Shown in pieces: positions 17,519 to 27,764 of a stretch of 64,000 nt of DNA. A program made the translations under genes and the position numbers. Origin of the DNA: Agrobacterium tumefaciens (GTDB lineage: Bacteria; Pseudomonadota; Alphaproteobacteria; Rhizobiales; Rhizobiaceae); the NCBI GenBank assembly GCA_025559845.1, contig CP048472.1, positions 113,577 to 177,576 on the forward strand. The letters are read 5' to 3'. Below the pieces are notes generated by a model. The model had not been told where the DNA came from. It made no database searches and was given only the letters and a program-made list of their open reading frames with translations. Every line of letters starts with the position of its first letter. Positions within the stretch are counted from its first letter, which is position 1.

Positions 17519-18775
17519 TTATTTTGACGTTTCTATATTAAGATCCAAGTGTGGACTTAGATGAGAAACTTCACGATCGATTCCTTGATTTCGCCATTCC
17601 CAGATAGCCATTTCATCTTCAGGTCGATCTGAGATTACCCAGTCCGCAATTGTTGCCGAATTTCCTGGTGTTCCTTTTCTCCAACGTATGTGTTTCCGCT
17701 CGTCTGTCTCATGACGTCGGGCCCTGCCTGTTTTAATGTCGATGGAGAACTCACCCCGCTCGCCGGAATCCAGGAGGGCTGCGAAGTCATAGCATCTAGT
17801 GACCGCAGCAAACTTCAGGTGAGGGCGTTTAGCTCTAATCATCGTATCCTCCTTGAGGTAATACGCGAGTCTCACTGCGGCTTGATCTGAATCGAAAGCC
17901 AACAAGACATCTTTATCGACAACTTGGCCCAGCAAATTTCTGGTCACCCCGGAGAAAACAACATGTGCCGCCACGATCCTCATGTCTTGCATTAGCATGG
18001 AATCAAACCAGGCTTTGCCTGCCAAATACAAATCATCGACTGTGGGTTCAGTAACTTGACGCAGACGGGCCAGTCGGCACAGTTCTTCAGGAAAAAGAGC
18101 GGGCATCAGGGCGATTGATTTCCTCCAAGCAGATGCGGGCTGGGCATTTAAAACTGCATCAACGAAGGCACCGCCGTGTGGGTATTCAAATGTATAGAAA
18201 AGTACAACAACTCTTTGATGGTATTCCGGCCGGTGGCTAAGCCAAGCCACAATCACGTGAGCCTCGTAGTTCCTACCGTCTAGGAAAATGGTGGCATCTG
18301 GATTAGCCAAAAATACCTTGCTGAATATTTCAGTTAACAAAGGAATATGATCAATGGTTTCAAGATACTTGTCTTGTATTATCCCATTTGATACCTCTCG
18401 AATAATAACAGGTACATCCTTGATTTTTGATGAGTGAATTTCATTGAAAAGCTTATCTCCCAACTTTTCAGACACTCGCCAAGTGTTAAGATCATGAGAA
18501 ACGATAGCTACATTATCTGAAGTTAAACAGACGTCCAACTCGCTCAGATTGCGTCCTCCTTGCCCGAGCGCGGCCAACAATGAGCTCGCGGTGCATTCTT
18601 GAATTCGTTTCCCTAAATTGAACATTCCTCTGTGCTCAATGACCTGTAAGGGCAGGTCTTCCTCGAGCCGCTCTAGAAGCCTTGGGACAGAATGGCGTGC
18701 GAGAACCTCGGGGGGAGTAACGTTTTCTGGTAGATCCCAATGGAGTGTCCAAGCCGGCCAAACGGTTCCTTCCAC
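17519..18775 (-). CDS. acs: Agrocinopine synthase
   Basis: 418 residues, glycerophosphodiester-phosphodiesterase superfamily. The catalytic pattern is intact: HRG at 48-50, E79 and D81 in SELDV, and H94 in VSHD. In tumours Acs joins sugars through a phosphodiester to make agrocinopines, secreted as food for the bacteria and as conjugation inducers. Its position between the plast cluster and gene 5 and its leftward direction match nopaline-type T-DNA. A TATATTTTA box on the minus strand at ~18843-18851 lies ~70 bases upstream. The matching agrocinopine catabolic genes just outside the left border are broken (accF tail, traR), so the bacterium may be unable to use this opine from this locus. 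Confidence 0.88.
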   Translation of the reverse strand: MEGTVWPAWTLHWDLPENVTPPEVLARHSVPRLLERLEEDLPLQVIEHRGMFNLGKRIQECTASSLLAALGQGGRNLSELDVCLTSDNVAIVSHDLNTWRVSEKLGDKLFNEIHSSKIKDVPVIIREVSNGIIQDKYLETIDHIPLLTEIFSKVFLANPDATIFLDGRNYEAHVIVAWLSHRPEYHQRVVVLFYTFEYPHGGAFVDAVLNAQPASAWRKSIALMPALFPEELCRLARLRQVTEPTVDDLYLAGKAWFDSMLMQDMRIVAAHVVFSGVTRNLLGQVVDKDVLLAFDSDQAAVRLAYYLKEDTMIRAKRPHLKFAAVTRCYDFAALLDSGERGEFSIDIKTGRARRHETDERKHIRWRKGTPGNSATIADWVISDRPEDEMAIWEWRNQGIDREVSHLSPHLDLNIETSK

Positions 18776-19388
18776 CTTGAGTGGCTTACGTTGACAAAGG
18801 ACCTGCGCAAAAAAACGGGAGGTTACGACACGACATGGTGAGTAAAATATAAAGTACTCTTACATTCACAGCCATTTGCGAGCTAAAGCGAATTGCCGGG
18901 TGCACGGCGGGAATTGCAGCGATTTCGATCTAAAAGTGACAAGCAAAATTTGTCGTGGAGTATATAGATATTGCCAAATGGAGTACTTAAATAATGCACA
19001 AATGCTGACAGTTTTAGCTAATATTTTATTGTGGGGCATAACTTAGCTGGAATCACTCCACGGATAATCAGTCATTGTTATTTTCGGCGTCAATTTGTCG
19101 GCCACTATCCGATTAGTTGCGCAAATCTTCAAATTTTCGACCTAACATCACACCTTTGTCGGTGTTTTCAGCGAAAGGCAGGCCCCATTTTTGAAAAATC
19201 CTCCATCAAGATAAATAGTTTAATAGGGTAAAAGGACGAAATACTTCGGCGTTGAGATTCGACTCAATTAATTTCAAACCAATCCCGTGATTGATGCTAT
19301 AGAGTCGCCCAATATAAGGGGCACTGAAGCGCGTTTAATTATTGACTGTGACTGAAATTTACATTCAAAAATAAGTAACTAGTTCGAT
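18776..19388 (+). other. Divergent promoter region of acs and gene 5
   Basis: 613 bases. Contains the acs TATA box (minus strand, ~18843-18851) and, for gene 5, CCAATATAAGG with TATAAGG at 19313-19319, 70 bases before the ATG. No gene seen. Confidence 0.6.
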
Positions 19389-20054
19389 ATGTATCACAGT
19401 CGACCGATATTCAACATTATCGACAGCTCGAATATACAAGATCGGCGTGAACTTAAACTCGTCCTACGTCACACAGAGATTGCTTATCGCAGCTTTGCAC
19501 AAGAGGATCTCATACCTGCTCAACGTTCCTGGATGAATTCCATCATTAATACTGATGTTCCCATTGATCCAGCTATAGATGAAGTGGTCAAGCGCTTTTG
19601 CGAAGTTGCTTGCTTGCCAGGCCCAGCAGGTATACCCCTGTATATTATACTCAATGATTCACTAATGTACGTTTATTGTTCGTTTCAAGCAATGCGAAAG
19701 TACGCACACAAGCGATTTTATGACGGCGTTTCCGACGAAGGCGTAGTCATCTCCACCGTTCCACCCTATGCGGAAGGAATAACAAAAGAAACTATGAGGT
19801 CGTGGCACAACAACGTCTGTCAGAATACAAGCAATGAAACACATGATTTGGATGCTTATATTGCTTTCCTTCCTACTTCGCTTCAAAATCCAAGTTTCTC
19901 GCATATGAAGATCGGCTGCGATAGCTTCTTAGCGCCATCCCGGGTTGATCCTTTCTGTGTTGAAATAATCGCGGTCGGCAAAGCCCTCTTTCATGATAAC
20001 GGGCTGAAAAAGAACCCAAGGTGTGGTGGTCAATGGCTCCCACCTTCTTGTTGA
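19389..20054 (+). CDS. 5: T-DNA gene 5 (plast family, indole-lactate/auxin antagonism)
   Basis: 221 residues. Plast features: RRELKLVLRHTEIAYRSF, LMYVYCSFQAM, PPYAEGITKETM, LDAYIAFLPTS, VEIIAVGKALF. It sits exactly between acs and iaaH, the gene 5 position of both nopaline and octopine T-DNAs. Gene 5 proteins are known to synthesise indole-3-lactate, an auxin antagonist. The C-terminus after the GKALF motif is short and ends in WLPPSC. A clear TATA box precedes it. The family assignment is firm; the exact name rests on synteny. Confidence 0.75.
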   Translation: MYHSRPIFNIIDSSNIQDRRELKLVLRHTEIAYRSFAQEDLIPAQRSWMNSIINTDVPIDPAIDEVVKRFCEVACLPGPAGIPLYIILNDSLMYVYCSFQAMRKYAHKRFYDGVSDEGVVISTVPPYAEGITKETMRSWHNNVCQNTSNETHDLDAYIAFLPTSLQNPSFSHMKIGCDSFLAPSRVDPFCVEIIAVGKALFHDNGLKKNPRCGGQWLPPSC

Positions 20055-20560
20055 AGCGCTTGGTCTAATGCGCAGAGGTGTGTCAGCGGGGATGAAGCAA
20101 CAGTGTCCGATTGTAACGAAATGTATCGATCCTATGTAATGATAATAAAATGCTGTAGCCAGCATTAAGATAATCAGCGTATTTCCCATATGTACTATGA
20201 ATTCTATGTTGTATTGTTGCGTGCTTTATGAGTGATAAATTATTTGCTAAAGATATATATGGTTAATATTTTTGGCTTGGGGCCCCTGTCTAATCTTTGA
20301 GCCGTTCTGGCGCTCAAAACAAATTGTAGGTGCAGCCTACGAAATTCTCTACTTTAATTTTATTTGGGAATCTAATTCACTATTGAGTCAAAAGATAATG
20401 CGTATTCTGTTCCGTGGAGACGCAATAACTGTAGAATATATATATCAAGTAGCTGTTTTGATTTCGGGAACGACAAGCCTGTCTGAAGAAATTTCTATCA
20501 CATTCAGATAATGCTAACTGAAGTGCAGATTTATTAGACAATAAGTGGCGTGGCATACAG
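20055..20560 (+). other. Convergent intergenic T-DNA between gene 5 and iaaH
   Basis: AT-rich, no gene supported. 3' ends of both flanking transcripts lie here. Confidence 0.5.
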
Positions 20561-21964
20561 CTAATTAAAAGCATCGGGAAAGGAAGGAAAATTTATGGCT
20601 TTTTCTAATGCTGCCCCGATTGCTAACAGACGGTGGTCTGACCCCGCTAATCCGTCAATTTCCATTCCAACAGGCAAGCGATCAGGTGTAAGGCAGGCAG
20701 GAAGGCTCAACCCAGGTAGGCCTGCGTTGCTGCTTGGGTCCACATTTCGCACGTAGATCTTGAAAGTGTTCATCATTGAGCCATTGTGGATGACTGACGA
20801 CTCCTGACCTATGGCTTTGGCCGCTAAGGGTGCAGTTGGGAAAAGGATTGCATCTAACTGATAGAGTCTGAAGTAATTCCGATAAGTGGCCTGGAGCCTT
20901 GGCCTGAAGGATTGACGCGCCAGTTCATATTCATCGTTGGAAATTTGATGCCCATCAATTTGCGCACTGACAATGTTCGCTACATCGGGGCTACGAATTC
21001 CTTTGATAACGTCAGAAAAAGAAACTGTTCCCACAAAATCGTCGAGATACTTTTTTAGAGCGTGTGGAAATTCGTAAAGCGCAATTGGCAAACTTGCCCC
21101 ACTATTCAGTTCCTCTAGGTGGGGGATGTCGGCTTCAACAAAGGTTACGCCTCTGTTGGCTAGCAAGCGAATCGTCGTTTCAGCTGCGAAGGCCACATCA
21201 GCATCAAGGTCATCGTAAAAGTAGGTAGTGGGGAGGCCGATCCGAAGCCCCTTCAGCGGCATGGGTGAAATTTTCGCCGACCGTCCGGAAATCACCTGAT
21301 CGAGGATTATAACATCGGCTACGCACTGCGCTATGATTCCGGCGGTGTCCCGGGTGGGGCTGACCGGTATTATCCGATCTCTTGGATATCGAGCAAGCGT
21401 CGGTCGAAATCCTACTACGCCACACAGGGCTGCGGGTAGGCGAACAGATGCACCGGTATCGGTGCCTATGCCGCCTAACATCAATCGGCTTGCCACCGCA
21501 GCAGCCACACCACCGCTTGAGCCTCCTGGTATCAGACTTGGATTCCACGGGTTCCGCACCGCACCGGTGGCATAGTTGTTGCTCGTAATTCCAAACGATA
21601 ACTCATGCATGTTTCCCGAGGCACCCGGCAGTGCTCCAGCTGAAAAAAGTCTTTCTGCGACGCGGGATGGTATCTTTGGCAAGTGGTTTATCAGCGCCGG
21701 AGTAGCAGCGCTTGTAGGAAATATGCCGGTCGCGATGTTCGCCTTAAAACAGAGTGGAATGCCGCAAAGACCTAATCCGGCGTTTCCATGACGATCAATT
21801 TTTTTGGCGCTTCGCCGCAAGCCATCCCAGTCTGTAGCCAGAAGGGCATTTAATGGTTTTGCAGCTTGGCAACGCGCTATCAGAGTTTCTACTAGTTCTA
21901 AGCAGGAGTAGTCTTTCCGTCTCAGGCGTTCTAGGGTTTGTGCTAACGAGGTAATGGGCACCAT
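20561..21964 (-). CDS. iaaH: Indole-3-acetamide hydrolase (auxin synthesis step 2)
   Basis: 467 residues, the normal length. Amidase-signature family with the Lys-cisSer-Ser triad visible: Lys74 in PLCFKAN, Ser149 in PGGSSGG and Ser173 in [10 protein letters not shown]. It converts indole-3-acetamide to indole-3-acetic acid in the plant cell. Divergent from iaaM as in all Ti plasmids. A TATATTTATT box on the minus strand at 22003-22012 lies ~40 bases upstream. The gene looks intact, but its substrate depends on iaaM, which carries a frameshift here. Confidence 0.95.
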   Translation of the reverse strand: MVPITSLAQTLERLRRKDYSCLELVETLIARCQAAKPLNALLATDWDGLRRSAKKIDRHGNAGLGLCGIPLCFKANIATGIFPTSAATPALINHLPKIPSRVAERLFSAGALPGASGNMHELSFGITSNNYATGAVRNPWNPSLIPGGSSGGVAAAVASRLMLGGIGTDTGASVRLPAALCGVVGFRPTLARYPRDRIIPVSPTRDTAGIIAQCVADVIILDQVISGRSAKISPMPLKGLRIGLPTTYFYDDLDADVAFAAETTIRLLANRGVTFVEADIPHLEELNSGASLPIALYEFPHALKKYLDDFVGTVSFSDVIKGIRSPDVANIVSAQIDGHQISNDEYELARQSFRPRLQATYRNYFRLYQLDAILFPTAPLAAKAIGQESSVIHNGSMMNTFKIYVRNVDPSSNAGLPGLSLPACLTPDRLPVGMEIDGLAGSDHRLLAIGAALEKAINFPSFPDAFN

Positions 21965-22303
21965 TTTTCTGGTTTGGGGATTTCAGGGCCATTTCAGATT
22001 AAATAAATATACCGCGCTTTGACCCAAATTGCGCGATTATTGGAGGGAATTCCGCAATCACGGCGTATGATACTAATCATTGGAGGCACTAAGGTCGCTT
22101 TTTCAAACGGAAACAGTATTGTATCAATCAATATTCAACTTGATTGAGCGGCGAGGTGGACCTGCGTGAATATTGTATTAAAAAATGCCCAAATTGTCGC
22201 TTTCCATTGGGATGTCAATGAACAGTATGTTCCCCGATTTGCAACTTAAATAGAAACGGTTGATGTCGTTAGTTATCTACACAAAGACCAATCTTTTCTA
22301 GCA
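21965..22303 (+). other. Divergent iaaH/iaaM promoter
   Basis: 339 bases. The iaaH TATA box is at 22003-22012 (minus); TTAAATA at ~22246-22252 lies ~55 bases before the iaaM ATG. No gene. Confidence 0.6.
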
Positions 22304-24570
22304 ATGTCAGCTTCAGCTCTCCTTGATAACCAGTGCGATCATTTCTCTACCAAAATGGTGGATCTGATAATGGTCGATAAGGCTGATGAATTGGACCGCA
22401 GGGTTTCCGATGCCTTCTCAGAACGTGAAGCTTCTAGGGGAAGGAGGATTACTCAAATCTCCGGCGAGTGCAGCGCTGGGTTAGCTTGCAAAAGGCTGGC
22501 CGACGGTCGCTTTCCCGAGATCTCAGCTGGTGAGAAGGTAGCAGCCCTCTCCGCTTACATCTATGTTGGCAAGGAAATTCTGGGGCGGATACTTGAATCG
22601 GAACCTTGGGCGCGAGCAAGAGTGAGTGGTCTCGTTGCCATCGACCTTGCACCATTTTGTATGGATTTCTCCGAAGCACAACTTCTCCAAACCCTGTTTT
22701 TGCTGAGCGGTAAAAGATGTGCATCCAGCGATCTTAGTCATTTCGTGGCCATTTCAATCTCTAAGACTGCCCGCTCCCGAACCCTGCAAATGCCGCCGTA
22801 CGAGAAAGGCACGACGAAACGCGTTACCGGGTTTACCCTGACCCTTGAAGAGGCCGTACCATTTGACATGGTAGCTTATGGTCGAAACCTGATGCTGAAG
22901 GCTTCGGCAGGTTCCTTTCCAACAATTGACTTGCTCTATGACTACAGATCGTTTTTTGACCAATGTTCCGATAGTGGACGGATCGGCTTCTTTCCGGAAG
23001 ATGTTCCTAAGCCAAAAGTGGCGATCATTGGCGCTGGCATTTCCGGACTCGTGGTGGCAAGCGAACTGCTTCATGCTGCTGTAGACGATGTTACAATATA
23101 TGAAGCAAGTGATCGGGTTGGAGGCAAGCTTTGGTCACATGCTTTCAGGACGCTCCCAGCGTGGTGGCCGAAATGGGGGCGATGCGATTTCCTCCTGCTG
23201 CATCGTGCTTGTTTTTCTTCCTCGAGCGGTACGGCCTGTCTTCGATGAGGCCGTTCCCAAATCCCGGCACAGTCGACACTAACTTGGTCTACCAAGGCCT
23301 CCGATACATGTGGAAAGCCGGGCAGCAGCCACCGAAGCTGTTCCATCGCGTTTACAGCGGTTGGCGTGCGTTCTTGAAGGACGGTTTCCATGAGGGAGAT
23401 ATTGTGTTGGCTTCGCCTGTTGCTATTACTCAAGCCTTGAAATCAGGAGACATTAGGCGGGCTCATGACTCCTGGCAAACTTGGCTGAACCGTTTCGGGA
23501 GGGAGTCCTTCTCTTCAGCGATAGAGAGGATCTTTCTGGGCACGCATCCTCCTGGTGGTGAAACATGGAGTTTCCCTCATGATTGGGACCTATTCAAGCT
23601 AATGGGAATAGGATCTGGCGGGTTTGGTCCAGTTTTTGAAAGCGGGTTTATTGAGATCCTTCGCTTGGTCATAAACGGATATGAAGAAAATCAGCGGATG
23701 TGCTCTGAAGGAATCTCAGAACTTCCACGTCGAATAGCCACTCAAGTGGTTAACGGTGTGTCTGTAAGCCAGCGTATACGCCATGTTCAAGTCAGGGCGA
23801 TTGAGAAGGAAAAGACAAAAATAAAGATAAGGCTTAAGAGCGGGATATCTGAACTTTATGATAAGGTGGTGGTTACATCTGGACTCGCAAATATCCAACT
23901 CAGGCATTGTCTGACATGCGATACCACCATTTTTCGTGCACCAGTGAACCAAGCGGTTGATAACAGCCATATGACAGGCTCGTCAAAACTCTTCCTGCTG
24001 ACTGAACGAAAATTTTGGTTAGACCATATCCTCCCGTCCTGTGTCCTCATGGACGGGATCGCAAAAGCAGTGTACTGCCTGGACTATGAGCCGCAGGATC
24101 CGAATGGTAAAGGTCTGGTGCTCATCAGTTATACATGGGAGGACGACTCCCACAAGCTGTTGGCGGTTCCCGACAAAAAAGAGCGATTCTGTCTGCTGCG
24201 GGACGCAATTTCGAGATCTTTCCCGGAGTTTGCCCAGCATCTAGTTCCCGCCTGCGCTGATTACGACCAAAATGTTGTTCAACATGATTGGCTTACAGAC
24301 GAGAATGCCGGGGGAGCTTTCAAACTCAACCGGCGTGGCGAGGATTTTTATTCTGAAGAACTTTTCTTTCAAGCGCTGGACATGACTAATGATACCGGAG
24401 TTTACTTGGCGGGTTGCAGTTGTTCCTTCACCGGTGGATGGGTGGAGGGCGCTATTCAGACCGCGTGTAACGCCGTCTGTGCAATTATCCACAATTGTGG
24501 AGGTATTTTGGCAAAGGACAATCCTCTCGAACACTCTTGGAAGAGATATAACTACCGCAATAGAAATTAA
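22304..24570 (+). pseudogene. iaaM: Tryptophan 2-monooxygenase (auxin synthesis step 1), one-base frameshift
   Basis: Frame 1 runs 22304-23248 and gives an N-terminal RolB-like domain (SAYIYVG, PFCMDF, LSHFVAISIS, PFDMVAYGRNL) followed by the FAD-binding start VAIIGAGISGLVVASELL and EASDRVGGKLWSHAF. At 23147 the frame breaks. Expected codons are AAG-GAC-GCT-CCC; the sequence has AGG-ACG-CTC. The rest (DAPSVVAEMGAMRFPPAA ... GGWVEGAIQTACNAV ... WKRYNYRNRN) continues in another frame to 24570. Adding back one A gives exactly 755 codons, the normal IaaM length, with no other damage. It is either a true recent mutation or a sequencing error. As written the product stops after 281 authentic residues and lacks the catalytic domain. 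Confidence 0.93.
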
Positions 24571-25266
24571 TCTACGGATCCTGTTACAAGTATTGCACGT
24601 TTTATAAATTGCATATTAATGCAATCTTGATTTTCAACAACGAAGGTAATGGCGTAAAAGAAAAAATGTATGTTATTGTATTGATCTTTCATGATGTTGA
24701 AGCGTGCCATAATATGATGATGAATAATTAAAATATTAACTGTCGCATTTATTGAAATGGCACTGTTATTTCAACCATATCTTTGATTCTGTTACAATGA
24801 CAACGACTGCAAGAAGTAAATAATAGACGCCGTTGTTAAAGAATTGCTATCATATGTGCCTAACTAGAGGGAAATTTACGTCAATTGTGAAATAGTCGCC
24901 CTTATTTTGACGTCTCACCTAATCAAATATTACAAAAGATCTCACTCTGTCGCCAGCAATGGTGTAATCAGCGCAGACAAATGGCAGTAAAGCGCGGAAA
25001 AACGTCCCCGAGTGGCATGAATAGCTGCCTCTGTATTGCTGATTTAGTCAGCCTTATTTGACTTAAGGGTGCCCTCGTTAGTGACAAATTGCTTTCAAGG
25101 AGACAGCCATGCCCCACACTTTGTTGAAAAACAAATTGCCCTTTGGGGAGACGGTAAAGCCAGTTGCTCTTCAATAAGGAATCTCGAGGAGGCAATATAA
25201 CCGCCTCTGGTAGTACACTTCTCTAATCCAAAAATCAATTTGTATTCAAGATACCGCAAAAAACTT
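24571..25266 (+). other. iaaM 3' region and ipt promoter
   Basis: About 700 bases, AT-rich. TATAA at 25196-25200 lies 67 bases before the ipt ATG. Multiple AATAAA-like sequences (for example ~24727 and 24820) could end the iaaM transcript. No gene. Confidence 0.6.
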
Positions 25267-25989
25267 ATGGATCTGCGTCTAATTTTCGGTCCAACTTGCA
25301 CAGGAAAGACGTCGACCGCGGTAGCTCTTGCCCAGCAGACTGGGCTTCCAGTCCTTTCGCTCGATCGGGTCCAATGTTGTCCTCAGCTGTCAACCGGAAG
25401 CGGACGACCAACAGTGGAAGAACTGAAAGGAACGAGCCGTCTATACCTTGATGATCGGCCTCTGGTGAAGGGTATCATCGCAGCCAAGCAAGCTCATGAA
25501 AGGCTGATGGGGGAGGTGTATAATTATGAGGCCCACGGCGGGCTTATTCTTGAGGGAGGATCTATCTCGTTGCTCAAGTGCATGGCGCAAAGCAGTTATT
25601 GGAGTGCGGATTTTCGTTGGCATATTATTCGCCACGAGTTAGCAGACGAGGAGACCTTCATGAAAGTGGCCAAGGCCAGAGTTAAGCAGATGTTACGCCC
25701 CGCTGCAGGCCTTTCTATTATCCAAGAGTTGGTTGATCTTTGGAAAGAGCCTCGGCTGAGGCCCATACTGAAAGAGATCGATGGATATCGATATGCCATG
25801 TTGTTTGCTAGCCAGAACCAGATCACATCCGATATGCTATTGCAGCTTGACGCAGATATGGAGGATAAGTTGATTCATGGGATCGCTCAGGAGTATCTCA
25901 TCCATGCACGCCGACAAGAACAGAAATTCCCTCGAGTTAACGCAGCCGCTTACGACGGATTCGAAGGTCATCCATTCGGAATGTATTAG
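25267..25989 (+). CDS. ipt: Isopentenyl transferase (cytokinin synthesis)
   Basis: 240 residues from [16 protein letters not shown], the conserved start of T-DNA Ipt; an in-frame ATG nine codons upstream is not used in the family. The P-loop GPTCTGKTS is at 8-16. It transfers an isoprenoid side chain (in planta, HMBDP) to AMP, making trans-zeatin-type cytokinin without the host hydroxylation step. Essentially identical to known tmr products through the C-terminal FEGHPFGMY. Fully intact; the main hormone gene of this T-DNA if iaaM is really broken. Confidence 0.97.
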   Translation: MDLRLIFGPTCTGKTSTAVALAQQTGLPVLSLDRVQCCPQLSTGSGRPTVEELKGTSRLYLDDRPLVKGIIAAKQAHERLMGEVYNYEAHGGLILEGGSISLLKCMAQSSYWSADFRWHIIRHELADEETFMKVAKARVKQMLRPAAGLSIIQELVDLWKEPRLRPILKEIDGYRYAMLFASQNQITSDMLLQLDADMEDKLIHGIAQEYLIHARRQEQKFPRVNAAAYDGFEGHPFGMY

Positions 25990-26503
25990 TTTGCACCAGC
26001 TCCGCGTCACACCTGTCTTCATTTGAATAAGATGTTCGCAATTGTTTTTAGCTTTGTCTTGTTGTGGCAGGGCGGCAAGTGCTTCAGACATCATCCTGTT
26101 TTCAAAATTTATGCTGGCGAACAGCTTCTTAATTCCTTTGGAAATACTAGACTGCGTCTTAAAATTACGATGTCTGGATATAGATATGATTGTAAAATAA
26201 CCTATTTAAGTGTTCATTTAGAACATAAGTTTTATGAATGTTCTTCCATTTTCGTCATCGAACGAATAAGAGTAAATACACCTTTTTTAACATTATAAAT
26301 AAGTTCTTATACGTTGTTTATACACCGGGAATCATTTCCATTATTCGCGCAAAAAGTCACGGATATTCGTGAAAGCGACAAAAACTGCGAAATTTGCGGG
26401 GAGTGTCTTCAGTTTGCCTATTAATATTTAGTTTGACACTAATTGTTACCATTGCAGCCAAGCTCAGCTGTTTCTTTTCTTAAAAACGCAGGATCGAAAG
26501 AGC
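25990..26503 (+). other. ipt 3' region and promoter of next gene
   Basis: 514 AT-rich bases. TATAAAT at 26294-26300 is ~205 bases before the next ATG, rather far. A 91-codon frame at 26023 has low-complexity composition and no motif. Confidence 0.45.
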
Positions 26504-27064
26504 ATGACTCGGCAAGGTTGGCTTGTACCATGCCTTTCTCATGGCAAAGATGATCAACTGCAGGATGAACTCTCGGAGCTTTCAAAAGCTTATCGAAAAA
26601 AGTTCCAAACCGATCTGCACACTAAGTCTGGCGACATCATCGATCCTAGCGGGGAATTTCTGTACGTCTATCTCGATGAAGAGAATTATCGGATATGCCG
26701 GCAAAGCATGGTTCTAGTTTCAAATGCTCCTGATGGATTGATTGCCACGACGTTGGAGCCCTATTCTGACAGTTATACATTCCGGCAGGTGAGGGAGCAA
26801 CTGCAAGCCTTCAGCGGAGACGGTGGTCGGATCAACTACAGCAGAAATGAACACTCGTCCTCGTACTTTCTAACAATTCAGGCCAGCAACGAGTTCAAGC
26901 ACGTAGGAGCCGTCCGGAACACACTTGGTCAAAGCAAGGACATTTGGAAAAGGAGAATGCCAGACGCCAGCCAACCGTTGGATTATCACTTGATCGCTGT
27001 GGGCTGTTCAGCTTTCCTCCCTGAGGCTGCTCTTGATGACGTGGAGTCAGATGGTGCTGTCTAG
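26504..27064 (+). CDS. RolC-like plast protein, 186 aa
   Basis: Short plast protein about the size of RolC (180 aa). Motifs: GEFLYVYLDEENY, ATTLEPYSDSYTFRQVREQL, SSYFLTIQASNEF, DYHLIAVGCSAFLPE. It lies between ipt and the 6b relic, where nopaline and octopine T-DNAs carry 6a, but on the plus strand, the same direction as ipt. I therefore do not assign the 6a name. It acts in the plant cell; biochemical role unknown. Confidence 0.8.
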   Translation: MTRQGWLVPCLSHGKDDQLQDELSELSKAYRKKFQTDLHTKSGDIIDPSGEFLYVYLDEENYRICRQSMVLVSNAPDGLIATTLEPYSDSYTFRQVREQLQAFSGDGGRINYSRNEHSSSYFLTIQASNEFKHVGAVRNTLGQSKDIWKRRMPDASQPLDYHLIAVGCSAFLPEAALDDVESDGAV

Positions 27065-27546
27065 TTTTAATGGCGCCGGGTTTCGAAGTCTATGTCATTC
27101 TAGTAGTTGCATCATAGAGGTGCTTATAAAATCTATTATTATGTCAAGGTGTGTCTGAGAACCTCGTTGTATTAAGTATTAAAGGAATAAGGCAATAGTA
27201 TTGAACTTGTAGTTCTTGTCATATTCAATCGAACCCGGTAAAACTTAGAGATAATTATATTCTTATTTAAGAGTAATGATGTTAAGTTGTTCATTGAATT
27301 AATTTAAATCACAATCTCACGGTATGGTTAGAAATAGACGCCCGTTAGATTGTTACCAGGCTAGATTCGAAAACTGCAAGAAACACCCATGATGGGTGGT
27401 GATGTTTTCCGAAAAAATTCCCTGCTTTTAGACGAAGATAACGTATTTATTTCGTTACTAGATGACATTGGAAACACGAAAAATAACAGAGATCCAAAGC
27501 ACACTCTCATAGATTATGCGACTTTATTAGGAGTCGTCGACGGGAA
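27065..27546 (+). other. Intergenic T-DNA before 6b relic
   Basis: AT-rich, no supported gene. A 66-codon plus-strand frame at 27389-27589 overlaps the antisense 6b relic and is judged spurious. Confidence 0.45.
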
Positions 27547-27713
27547 TTATGCCGAAAGATGGCATGACCCTAAAGCAATGATCGGATAATTGATAAGGTT
27601 ACCTGTCTGAGAATCTCTTGTTTCCGCTCCGGCAGTCTCGTCTTCATCGTCCATCTCATCGTCGCCACCTCCCCCTTCCTCGGTGTAATTTCCGCCCCGG
27701 GCATAGAAAACAC
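27547..27713 (-). pseudogene. 6b: 3' relic of oncogene 6b
   Basis: Minus-strand translation with no start codon gives FYARGGNYTEEGGGGDDEMD, continues through an acidic stretch (DEDETAGAETRDSQ) and ends NLINYPIIALGSCHLSA before a TAA at 27547-27549. This is the C-terminus of the T-DNA 6b protein: the acidic region, then the plast-type IIALGS motif. Upstream of 27713 an in-frame stop appears and similarity ends, ~50 bases from the 3' end of the opine synthase. Only ~55 of ~208 residues remain. It marks a recombination junction that removed the rest of 6b and whatever lay beyond. Confidence 0.9.
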
Positions 27714-27764
27714 ACGACTATCTAAAGGTTCCCTTTAATCTCACACGCGATAATAGCTATGGGT

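Noticed and set aside
26023..26298. 91-codon frame downstream of ipt
   Set aside because: Lies in the ipt 3' region, low-complexity, no similarity recognised.
27389..27589. 66-codon plus-strand frame in the T-DNA
   Set aside because: It is antisense to the 6b relic, has no family motif and no promoter or TATA box.
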